The notes under the pieces were generated by a model, which was not told the DNA's origin, made no database searches, and was given only the letters and a program-made list of their open reading frames with translations. Shown piece after piece: positions 1-6,317 of a stretch of 19,196 nucleotides of DNA. The stretch's first letter is position 1; every line of letters begins with the position of its first letter. The translations under genes and the position numbers were made by a program. The stretch lies in assembly GCA_029562045.1 (NCBI GenBank), contig JAKQWJ010000185.1:1-19196 (forward strand). Direction: 5' to 3'. This DNA comes from Spirochaetota bacterium. Its GTDB lineage: Bacteria; Spirochaetota; Spirochaetia; DTKZ01.

Positions 1-2
1 TT

Positions 3-113
3 TTCGTGCATATCCACATCGCAGCGGCCATCAGCGGCGGTCAGATGTTCGGTGGAGGCTTCAGAGGCGGGACGGCTTTCAGGTCCCTGCGGGTCTTCCT
101 GACCCGCTGTTGA
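3..113 (+). CDS. 3' end of a possible PPC/DUF296-domain protein (5' truncated by window edge)
   Basis: The window opens inside an open frame of 36 codons ending in TGA at 111-113. The translated tail contains VHIHIAAAISGGQMFGGG followed shortly by GGTAF and LRVFL. This resembles the end of PPC/DUF296 domains, whose pattern is roughly H-x-H, then G-x-x-x-GGH, then G-T and a final beta strand. The His of the usual GGH motif is Gly here. PPC domains occur in small bacterial proteins of mostly unknown role. The stop lies 53 nt before the TAXI gene, so the two could be co-transcribed, but a hairpin (89-107) and an inverted repeat (124-143) lie in and after the tail. With only 36 residues visible the family call is tentative, and the frame could be chance. 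Confidence 0.4.
   Translation, partial: FVHIHIAAAISGGQMFGGGFRGGTAFRSLRVFLTRC
89..107 (+). other. Short GC hairpin at the end of the upstream frame
   Basis: GCGGGTC (89-95) pairs perfectly with GACCCGC (101-107) around the loop TTCCT. No T-run follows, so it is not a classical terminator. It overlaps the last codons of the partial frame ending at 113. It may protect the 3' end of the upstream message or be incidental in GC-rich DNA. Confidence 0.35.
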
Positions 114-123
114 TATGGCATCG

Positions 124-143
124 ATTCAATCTTTGTATTGAAT
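124..143. promoter_or_regulatory. Inverted repeat upstream of TAXI gene (operator candidate)
   Basis: ATTCAAT (124-130) and ATTGAAT (137-143) form a perfect 7-bp inverted repeat with the 6-bp spacer CTTTGT. It stands in an AT-rich patch, unlike the surrounding GC-rich sequence, and ends 10 nt before the AAGGAGGT ribosome site of the TAXI gene. The spacing and base composition suit a repressor or activator site for the TRAP operon. A TTGATA at 110-115 could be a -35 box, but no convincing -10 follows at 17 nt. A short mRNA hairpin near the ribosome site is the alternative. Confidence 0.4.
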
Positions 144-166
144 AAAAAAACCAAGGAGGTTTGACC

Positions 167-1153
167 ATGAAGAGACTGTTGATCGTTGTGAGTGTCATCT
201 GCCTGCTTGCCATGCCCCTCATCGCCCAGGGCGGCAAGGAAGGAACGGCGGCGGCGGCGAAGCGATACTCCATCGGAACCAGTTCCAGCGGCGGCAACTT
301 CTACCTCATCGGCGGCGGTCTGGCCACTGTCCTGAACAACAAGCTGCCGGGCAGGTTCGTCTTCACCTCGGAGGAGACCGGCGGGTCGACGGCGAACCTG
401 GCCATGATCGAAGCGGTGGAGGCGGAGGTCGGCTTCGCCATGACGTCGGCGCTGTATGAAGGGATCACCGGAACCGGCACCTGGAACAAGGGCAAGCCCA
501 TGAAGAAGGTCCTGGGGCTGATCCCGCTGTATCCCTCCTACATGACCATGTATACATTGGCGAACAGCAGCATCCGCACCCTGAGCGACTACAACGGCAA
601 GATCGTCGGTCTGGGGTCCAAGGGCGCTGCCATGGACAGCGTTCTGCGGGCCGCCTTCGACAAGATGGGCCTCCGCCCCGCCTCGATCTTCAACGACGGC
701 CACGGCGCGACGGCCACGGCGGTCTCCCAGGGCCAGGTCGATGTGGCGGTGCTTTTCTCCTACCCGCCCTTTGCGGCCATCACGGAGCTGGAGGCCACGA
801 AGACCCTGCGCTTCATCGGTCTGACGAAGGAGGAGCAGGCTTTTCTCAGCAAGGAATACCCCTTCTACAGCCCCTCGGTCATGCCCAAGGGCTCGTACGC
901 CGGCGTCACCGCCGATGTGCCCACCGTCAGCGAGTGGAACATGCTCGTCGTCTCGGCCACTCTGCCTGAGGACGAGGTGTATCTCATCGTCAAGACCCTC
1001 TTCGAGAGCAACGCGGAGCTTCTTGCGGTCCATAAAAGCCTGAAGTACTGCACCCCGGAAAACGCCCTGGCCTTCAACATCCCGCTCCATCCGGGTGTCA
1101 TCAGATACCTGAAGGAGAAGGGGATCGACGTGCCGAAAAGACTGATTCCGTAA
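167..1153 (+). CDS. TAXI-family TRAP transporter solute-binding protein
   Basis: This is the periplasmic binding subunit of a TRAP (sodium-driven, ATP-independent) transporter. It captures a substrate, probably a small organic acid or amino acid, for the permease downstream. A signal peptide covers about residues 1-21 (MKRLLIV, a hydrophobic core, then AQG), with no lipobox Cys at the cleavage site. The mature part begins YSIGTSSSGGNFY and has ETGGSTANLAMI, both typical of TAXI proteins, and runs to 328 residues, the usual length. I chose ATG 167 over TTG 161 because AAGGAGGT (153-160) gives a 6-nt spacing to the ATG, while the TTG abuts the site. The GGKEG just after the signal peptide recalls spirochaetal binding proteins. 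The substrate cannot be read from the sequence. Confidence 0.95.
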   Translation: MKRLLIVVSVICLLAMPLIAQGGKEGTAAAAKRYSIGTSSSGGNFYLIGGGLATVLNNKLPGRFVFTSEETGGSTANLAMIEAVEAEVGFAMTSALYEGITGTGTWNKGKPMKKVLGLIPLYPSYMTMYTLANSSIRTLSDYNGKIVGLGSKGAAMDSVLRAAFDKMGLRPASIFNDGHGATATAVSQGQVDVAVLFSYPPFAAITELEATKTLRFIGLTKEEQAFLSKEYPFYSPSVMPKGSYAGVTADVPTVSEWNMLVVSATLPEDEVYLIVKTLFESNAELLAVHKSLKYCTPENALAFNIPLHPGVIRYLKEKGIDVPKRLIP

Positions 1154-1161
1154 TCGAACCG

Positions 1162-1188
1162 GCGGCCCGCCCCGGCGGGGCGGGCCGC
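1162..1188 (+). other. Very stable intercistronic hairpin between TAXI and TRAP permease genes
   Basis: GCGGCCCGCCCC (1162-1173) pairs perfectly with GGGGCGGGCCGC (1177-1188) around a 3-nt loop, GGC. This 12-bp, nearly all-GC stem begins 8 nt after the stop codon of the binding-protein gene. No T-run follows, so it is not a full terminator. Such hairpins commonly protect the binding-protein message from 3' exonucleases and reduce downstream expression, giving excess binding protein over permease. Confidence 0.75.
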
Positions 1189-1211
1189 ACACGGGTCCAG
1201 GAGTGCCTTTT

Positions 1212-3113
1212 ATGAAAACTGCTCCACTGAGCTACAAGAAGATCGTTTCCGCCGCCATCCTCGTCGTCTCCGTCTTCGCGGTGGTTCTGCACGTGGGTAA
1301 CTTCACCTTTTTCACCCTGCCGTCGATCAAGTTTTTCGCCTACCACGTCATGATCGGGCTGGTGCTCATCTTCCTCTATCACCCCCTGGGCAAGGGAGTG
1401 GCGACGCTCGGCAGGACCCGCAGGACCGTCTACCGGATCATCGATTTCGTCATCATCGCCCTGGCCCTGGGCATCAGTCTCTGGGTGATCGTCAACTTCG
1501 ACAACTACTCCCAGGACATGCAGAACAACATCATCACCGACGAGATCTTCATCTTCGGCCTGATCCTCTCGCTGATCGTTCTGGAAGCCTCCAGGAGGGT
1601 GCTGGGACTTGTCCTTCCCGTCATCGCCATCCTCACCGTCGTCTACGCCCTCATCGGCGCCCACATCCCCGGTCTGTTCGGAAACCGCGGCTACTCTTTG
1701 CGCCGCATCGTGCTTTCGCTGTTCAGCGACCGCGGCATCTACGGGGTTCCCACCGGCACCAGCGCGTCCAATGTCTACCTCTTCCTGATGTTCGCCGCCT
1801 ATCTGAACGTCTCGGGGGCGGACGAGATCTTCCAGAACATCGCCATCGCCCTGGCGGGGAAAAAGCGGGGCGGTCCCGCGAAGATGGCGGTCATCGCCAG
1901 CGCTCTCTTCGGGACGATCAGCGGCAGCAGCGTGGCCAATGTGGTCAGCACCGGAGCCTTCACCATTCCGCTGATGAAGCGAAGCGGCTACACCCCGGCC
2001 ACTGCCGGGGCCGTGGAGGCGGTGGCCTCCACCGGGGGCCAGATCATGCCTCCCATCATGGGAGCGGCGGCCTTCGTTCTGGCCGATGTCGCCGGCATAC
2101 CCTACGCGACGGTTTGCATTGCGTCCCTGGTGCCGGCCCTGATGTACTACATCAGTCTCTTCAAAATGGTGGACCTGGAGGCGGTGCGCTACCAGATCGC
2201 GGGACTCGACCCCTCGGGACTGCCGTCTTTGAAGAGCACCGTGGCCAAGGGGCTGAAGCTCTTCGTTCCGGTGGGGGTCCTGCTGGTTCTCCTTCTGGGT
2301 TTCAAGACCACCCCCATGGTCGCGGCTATCTACTCGACGCTGACCATCGCCCTCTTCGGCGTCCTCGACCGAAAGGACCCGCTGACCGTCAAGGGCATCC
2401 TGGACGGCGCGGTGTCGTCGGGCCAATCCCTCTGTTCGGTCCTGAGCGCCTGCGCCACCAGCGGCATCGTCGTCGGGATCTTCTCCCTCACCGGTCTGGG
2501 ACTGAAGTTCTCCAACTTCATCGTGCAGCTGGGGAGCAACTCGCTGGTCCTGTCTCTGGTGCTTTCGATGATCGTCTGCGCCATCCTCGGCATGGGTCTC
2601 CCGACGACCGCCGCCTACATCGTGTGCGCCACGGCGGTCGCGCCGGCTCTGACGAAGCTGGGTCTTCCGGTTCTGGCGGCCCATCTGTTCCTGCTCTATT
2701 TCGCCTCGATTTCCGCCATCACTCCGCCGGTGGCGGTGGCCTCCTACGCGGCGGCGGGAATCGCCAACGAGAACCCGATGAAGGTCAGCCTGGTGGCGTT
2801 CAAACTGGGGATCCTGGGCTTCATCCTGCCCTTCGCCTTCGCGTTCAACCAGGACTATCTTTCCATTACCTTTTCCTTCACCACTCTGGTGATGATGCTT
2901 TCCGCCTTTGTCGTCTCCTATGCCCTGGCCATCGTGCTGCAGGGGTACGTGGAGAAGAAAATCACCATCGTCGAGCGGTTCCTCTACCTGGGGATCGCCG
3001 CGGTGGCGATCTCCTCCAACATCGCGTATTCACTGATTGCCATCGCGGTCTTCGCGGTCATCTACGGATTGAGAAAGCGGGAAGCGAAGAAGCTGGGTCT
3101 CATGGGCGCCTGA
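1212..3113 (+). CDS. TRAP transporter permease, 4TM/12TM (DctQ-DctM) fusion
   Basis: This integral membrane subunit of the TAXI-type TRAP system is 633 residues long, the usual size for the fused form. The first ~160 residues hold the DctQ-like helices. The rest is the DctM-like transport domain, with the two hallmark regions SGSSVANVVSTGAFTIPLMK plus ASTGGQIMPPIMGAAAF near residues 240-300, and GMGLPTTAAYIVCATAVAP with ISAITPPVAVASYAAA near 460-520. It couples sodium entry to uptake of the substrate delivered by the upstream binding protein. ATG 1212 is preferred because AGGAG (1199-1203) lies 8 nt upstream, whereas the in-frame GTG at 1203 overlaps that site. A strong hairpin precedes it and a terminator follows, so the two genes form one operon. 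Confidence 0.95.
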   Translation: MKTAPLSYKKIVSAAILVVSVFAVVLHVGNFTFFTLPSIKFFAYHVMIGLVLIFLYHPLGKGVATLGRTRRTVYRIIDFVIIALALGISLWVIVNFDNYSQDMQNNIITDEIFIFGLILSLIVLEASRRVLGLVLPVIAILTVVYALIGAHIPGLFGNRGYSLRRIVLSLFSDRGIYGVPTGTSASNVYLFLMFAAYLNVSGADEIFQNIAIALAGKKRGGPAKMAVIASALFGTISGSSVANVVSTGAFTIPLMKRSGYTPATAGAVEAVASTGGQIMPPIMGAAAFVLADVAGIPYATVCIASLVPALMYYISLFKMVDLEAVRYQIAGLDPSGLPSLKSTVAKGLKLFVPVGVLLVLLLGFKTTPMVAAIYSTLTIALFGVLDRKDPLTVKGILDGAVSSGQSLCSVLSACATSGIVVGIFSLTGLGLKFSNFIVQLGSNSLVLSLVLSMIVCAILGMGLPTTAAYIVCATAVAPALTKLGLPVLAAHLFLLYFASISAITPPVAVASYAAAGIANENPMKVSLVAFKLGILGFILPFAFAFNQDYLSITFSFTTLVMMLSAFVVSYALAIVLQGYVEKKITIVERFLYLGIAAVAISSNIAYSLIAIAVFAVIYGLRKREAKKLGLMGA

Positions 3114-3138
3114 CGGAGCCGGCGGTCACGTTCCGGAG

Positions 3139-3166
3139 CCCTCCCAGACGGGAGGGTCCATTTTTT
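3139..3166 (+). terminator. Rho-independent terminator of the TRAP operon
   Basis: CCCTCCC (3139-3145) pairs with GGGAGGG (3150-3156) around AGAC, followed by TCCA and T6 (3161-3166). It starts 25 nt after the permease stop codon and reads on the plus strand. Confidence 0.85.
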
Positions 3167-3172
3167 GCCGTT

Positions 3173-3199
3173 CCGGGCGGCGCCTTGGGGGCCGCCCGG
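3173..3199 (-). terminator. Second hairpin between convergent genes, possible stop for the minus-strand operon
   Basis: CCGGGCGGC (3173-3181) pairs perfectly with GCCGCCCGG (3191-3199) around a 9-nt loop. It lies just past the stop of the minus-strand symporter gene (3205). Neither strand shows a T-run after it, so termination would be inefficient or factor-dependent. It may instead be a 3' stabilising hairpin. Confidence 0.5.
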
Positions 3200-3204
3200 T
3201 CATT

Positions 3205-4572
3205 CTATCCGATCCCCCCGTAAAAAATACCGGCGATGTACACCAGCACCGTGATGCCGACGAAGACATACCGGCCCATGGGGGTGAACCAGGTCCCGAT
3301 TGGTTTTGTCCGGCCCAGCTGAGCCTGCTCCCGGGCGAAATCGGCGCCGCAGACCCAGAAAAACATTATCCCCGCCAGGAGCGCCCCCAGCGGGATGATG
3401 TAGATGCTGACGATATCCATCCAGGTCCCCAGGGCGCTTCCGTCTTCCAGAAAAATCCCCACCAGAGCCGCTGCTGCGCCGATAACGAGGACGGCCCGTG
3501 TCCGGGACAGTTTCAATCTCTGCTGCAGGGCTTCGATGGGCGTTTCCAGCAGATTGACCAGGGAGGTGACGCCGGCGAATAAAACCGCCACGAAGAAAAT
3601 GGACGCAAAGAGGGCGCCTGCGGGCATTTTTTTGAAAATTTCCGGCATGGTTATGAACAGAAGGGGAGGCCCCGCGGAGGGGTCCATGGAAAAGGCGAAC
3701 ACCGAGGGGATGACGACCAGGGCCGCGAGAACCGCCGCCACGGTATCGAATAGGGCCACATTGGCCGCCGAACCCACCACATCCTCTTTTTTGCTCAGGT
3801 AGCTGCCGTACACGATGGTGCCGGACCCGGCGAGGGACAGGGAAAAAAAGGCCTGGCCCAGGGCGTACACCCATGTCCGGGGATTTCCCAGAAACTCCCA
3901 TCCGGGGGTCAGGAGATAGGCGTATCCCGAACCCGCGCCGGGGAGGAAAAAGACCCGGACGCCCAGAATGATGAAGAGCATGAAAAAGGCGGGCATCATG
4001 ATTTTATTCAGCTTTTCTATCCCCGCGGAAATCCCCGCCGCCATGACAAACAGGGTGATCGTCAGGGCCGCAAGATGCCACCCCACACTCCCGAATCGCC
4101 CGGCCATCAGTCCAAAATACGCTCCGCTGTCGGGGGCTCCGGTCACGGCGCCGGTGATCGCGCCCCAGCAGAACCGCAGGATCCATCCCACCACCACGGA
4201 ATAACCGATGGCTATCCCCAGCGAGCCGGCGACGGGTATGAGCCCGACGAGGCCGCCGAAATTTTTCCCCCGTCTCTCCAGAGCTTTTTTGAAGGCCCCC
4301 AGGGGTCCCGTTCCCATGGCCCGGCCGAAGGCCATTTCGCCGATCACCCCGGTGAAGCCGATAAAGGCGACGCACAAAAAATACGGTATGAAGAAGGCGG
4401 CCCCGCCGAATTGTCCTACGCGATACGGGAACAGCCAGATATTTCCCATTCCCACGGCGGAGCCGACGCAGGCCAGAATGAATCCCGGTCTGCTTCTGAA
4501 ACCGTCCCGGGGTTTCGGCGGCCCGCCCCTGGAATCTGTCTCGCCGCACATTGTTGTGACTGATGTCGCCAT
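3205..4572 (-). CDS. NSS-family sodium-dependent amino acid symporter (probably tryptophan)
   Basis: This is a membrane symporter of the neurotransmitter:sodium symporter (SNF, LeuT-fold) family, 455 residues with about 11-12 hydrophobic segments. Helix 1 carries GSAVGMGNIWLFPYR, the family signature, with Leu where LeuT and many relatives have Arg (RFPY). Helix 6 carries SLSLAGSGTIVYGSYL. It follows the tryptophanase gene by 31 nt on the same strand. A close parallel is the sodium-dependent tryptophan transporter TnaT of Symbiobacterium, an NSS protein encoded with tryptophanase, so tryptophan (or another aromatic amino acid) is the likely substrate. The open frame extends to 4677, but only by running into the upstream gene. 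ATG 4572, with an AGGGGA-type site 12-17 nt upstream, gives a normal N-terminus. Confidence 0.9.
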   Translation of the reverse strand: MATSVTTMCGETDSRGGPPKPRDGFRSRPGFILACVGSAVGMGNIWLFPYRVGQFGGAAFFIPYFLCVAFIGFTGVIGEMAFGRAMGTGPLGAFKKALERRGKNFGGLVGLIPVAGSLGIAIGYSVVVGWILRFCWGAITGAVTGAPDSGAYFGLMAGRFGSVGWHLAALTITLFVMAAGISAGIEKLNKIMMPAFFMLFIILGVRVFFLPGAGSGYAYLLTPGWEFLGNPRTWVYALGQAFFSLSLAGSGTIVYGSYLSKKEDVVGSAANVALFDTVAAVLAALVVIPSVFAFSMDPSAGPPLLFITMPEIFKKMPAGALFASIFFVAVLFAGVTSLVNLLETPIEALQQRLKLSRTRAVLVIGAAAALVGIFLEDGSALGTWMDIVSIYIIPLGALLAGIMFFWVCGADFAREQAQLGRTKPIGTWFTPMGRYVFVGITVLVYIAGIFYGGIG

Positions 4573-4603
4573 GGATGGACTCTTCCCCTGTGTAGTGATT
4601 TTT

Positions 4604-6001
4604 TTACAAGCCGGGCTGCCTGCCCATGGGCTCGAGCCGCGCCTGGAAATGCCGCAGTATCGGGGGTTCCCAGGCAATCCTGTACCCGGGCACGGCGCCC
4701 GCCCTCTCTTTGATGGAGATCAGAGCTTCCGCCATTATATCGAAATGCGCCTGGGTGTACACCCTCCGGGGGATCGCGAACCGGGTGAACTCGAATTGCG
4801 CCTGCAGCTGCATGCCCGTTTCCGGGTCGTTGCCCAGCATGAACGAGCCGATGTCGCAGGTCCTGATTCCCGCTTCTCTGTACAGCTCCACCGCCAGGGC
4901 CTGACCGGGGAACTGATGATAGGGGATATGCGGGAGCAGCGCCTGGGCGTCGATGAACAGGCCGTGCCCCCCGGCGGGCGCCTGGTACGCGATGCCGGCG
5001 TCATCGAGCTTGCCCGCCAGGTACTCTATCTGACCGATCCGATAGGTCAGATACTGTTCATCCATCCCTTCATGAAGCCCGATGGCCAGGGCTTCCAGGT
5101 CTCTTCCTGAAAGACCGCCGTAGGTGGTGAAGCCTTCGTAGGAAATGGTGTTCCCCTTCACCCTCTGATAAAGCTCCTCGTCGCTTTTGATCCCCAGAAG
5201 GCCCCCCATGTTCACGATGGCGTCCTTCTTGGCGCTCATGGTGAACATGTCCGCATGGCTGAAGATTTCCTTAACGATGTCCCGTATCGGGCTGTTTGCG
5301 AACTCCGCCTCCCTCTGTTTGACGAAAAAGGCGTTTTCGGCGAACCGGGCCGCGTCGATGCACAGGGGAATGCCGAATCGTCTGCATATGGCGGAGACCT
5401 CCCGCATGTTCCGGACCGACACGGGCTGACCGCCGGCGGAGTTGTTGGTGATGGTCATCACCACGAGCCGCACTTTCTCTCTGCCGTATTCACGAATAAG
5501 CCTCTCCAGCCCGGCAGTGTCCATGTTCCCTTTGAACGGCGCCCGCACGGCGGGGTCCAGGGCCTCCGGCGCCACGCAGTCCACGGCTTTCGCCCCGGCG
5601 ATGTTCACGTGGGCCCGGGTGGTGTCGAAGAACATGTTCGATATGGCCACCTGTCCCGGCCCCATGAGCAGACTGAAAAGGACCTTCTCCGCGGCCCGCC
5701 CCTGGTGGACGGGCTGAATGAACGGGTAACCGAAAATGTCCTTTGCCGCCTGGATCAGTCTGAAGTAGCTCCTTCCTCCGGCGTAGGCTTCGTCGCCTTT
5801 CATGATGCCGGACCATTGTTCGTCACTCATGGCGCCGGTGCCGCTGTCGGTCAGCAGGTCGATGAAAACATCTTCCCCCTTGAGGTTGAAGAGATTGTAA
5901 TCGGCCTCTCTGATTTTTTCTTCTCTCTCGTCACGGGACAGGACCCTGATGGGCTCCACCATTTTGATCCTGAAAGGCTCAGGCACATATCTGACCGGCA
6001 T
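4604..6001 (-). CDS. tnaA: Tryptophanase (tryptophan indole-lyase), PLP-dependent
   Basis: It converts tryptophan to indole, pyruvate and ammonia in the cytoplasm. The 465-residue product aligns by eye from end to end with E. coli TnaA: EPFRI near the N-terminus, DLLTDSGTGAMS, GDEAYAGGRSY, NNSAGGQPVS, ARFAENAFF(V)KQREAEF, MSAKKDA (K259 should hold PLP), IGSFMLGNDPETG and PRRVYTQAHFD. Tyrosine phenol-lyase is the close alternative. The FFDTT motif (D126) and the IGSF segment, without the Arg of the phenol-lyase ERG motif, favour tryptophanase. One oddity is HQGRAAE in the cofactor loop, where HQGRGAE is usual. The start at 6001 has GAGGGGGT about 7 nt upstream. The symporter gene follows after 31 nt, so the pair probably imports and degrades tryptophan. 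Confidence 0.88.
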   Translation of the reverse strand: MPVRYVPEPFRIKMVEPIRVLSRDEREEKIREADYNLFNLKGEDVFIDLLTDSGTGAMSDEQWSGIMKGDEAYAGGRSYFRLIQAAKDIFGYPFIQPVHQGRAAEKVLFSLLMGPGQVAISNMFFDTTRAHVNIAGAKAVDCVAPEALDPAVRAPFKGNMDTAGLERLIREYGREKVRLVVMTITNNSAGGQPVSVRNMREVSAICRRFGIPLCIDAARFAENAFFVKQREAEFANSPIRDIVKEIFSHADMFTMSAKKDAIVNMGGLLGIKSDEELYQRVKGNTISYEGFTTYGGLSGRDLEALAIGLHEGMDEQYLTYRIGQIEYLAGKLDDAGIAYQAPAGGHGLFIDAQALLPHIPYHQFPGQALAVELYREAGIRTCDIGSFMLGNDPETGMQLQAQFEFTRFAIPRRVYTQAHFDIMAEALISIKERAGAVPGYRIAWEPPILRHFQARLEPMGRQPGL

Positions 6002-6036
6002 GACGCGACCCCCTCACTCGTTCGGTTCTTCGCGGC

Positions 6037-6045
6037 ATTTTATCA
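6037..6045 (-). promoter_or_regulatory. Extended -10 promoter candidate for tnaA-symporter operon
   Basis: Read on the minus strand, 6045 to 6037 is TGATAAAAT: a TG motif, one base, then TAAAAT (five of six matches to TATAAT). No good -35 box lies 16-18 nt upstream, as is common for extended -10 promoters. It predicts a start near 6030 and a short leader of about 29 nt before the ATG at 6001, leaving no room for a tnaC-type attenuation peptide. Confidence 0.45.
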
Positions 6046-6134
6046 TGTTTTTTACTGTGAAATCGAAAAAATGGCGCCCGGTGACGCGGGGGAATACTGC
6101 CACGCCCGCTCCGGGGGGGGATGCGATCCGAAGC

Positions 6135-6163
6135 TGGACAATATGGTTTTTGTTATATAAAAT
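6135..6163 (+). promoter_or_regulatory. Sigma-70-type promoter for the histidine kinase gene
   Basis: TGGACA (6135-6140) and TAAAAT (6158-6163) each match the consensus at five of six positions and are separated by exactly 17 nt. Transcription would start near 6170 and leave a leader of about 145 nt. Confidence 0.6.
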
Positions 6164-6317
6164 CTCCCGCGTTCCGGCCTTCCAGTCGATGAGGGGCCGG
6201 GGGGAGCGGACCGGGCGTGTTTTTTCATTCAATTCCAAAAATCCGGTGTCTCCGGCGTAGAGCCGCCGGGGTTCATGGGCGGCGCATCCCGCCGCATCGT
6301 GTCAGGAAATGGGGTGT

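Larger units (their letters stand above)
6002..6317. other. Divergent intergenic region between tnaA and the histidine kinase gene
   Basis: This 316-nt stretch has no gene I can support. It holds a minus-strand extended -10 near 6037-6045 for tnaA and a plus-strand promoter at 6135-6163 for the kinase. Beyond it lies a kinase leader of about 145 nt with three GC hairpins: CCGGCC/GGCCGG at 6174-6200, CCGGCG/CGCCGG at 6252-6269, and GCGGCG/CGCCGC at 6279-6295. It also contains a G8 run ending at 6120. A minus-strand open frame (6014-6238) shows no tnaC-like sequence. Confidence 0.6.

Noticed and set aside
41..1192. Minus-strand open frame of 383 codons opposite the TAXI gene
   Set aside because: Low-complexity Arg/Gly/Asp-rich translation with no domain; it is the antisense of a well-supported gene in GC-rich DNA.
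1101..2684. Minus-strand open frame of 527 codons opposite the TRAP permease
   Set aside because: Composition is Asp/Gly/His/Gln-rich with no recognisable motif, typical of the antisense of hydrophobic membrane-protein codons.
2114..3223. Plus-strand open frame of 369 codons overlapping the permease in another frame
   Set aside because: Arg/Pro/Gly-rich frame-shifted shadow; the permease frame is continuous and carries all TRAP motifs.
6049..6072. TGTGAAATCG near the tnaA promoter as a CRP-type site
   Set aside because: Only one half-site (TGTGA) is present; the second half is not at the right distance.
6014..6238. Minus-strand 74-codon frame upstream of tnaA containing one Trp, considered as a tnaC-type leader peptide
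   Set aside because: No resemblance to the TnaC Trp-Phe-Asn-x-Asp region or terminal Pro stall, and the likely tnaA promoter lies downstream of most of it.
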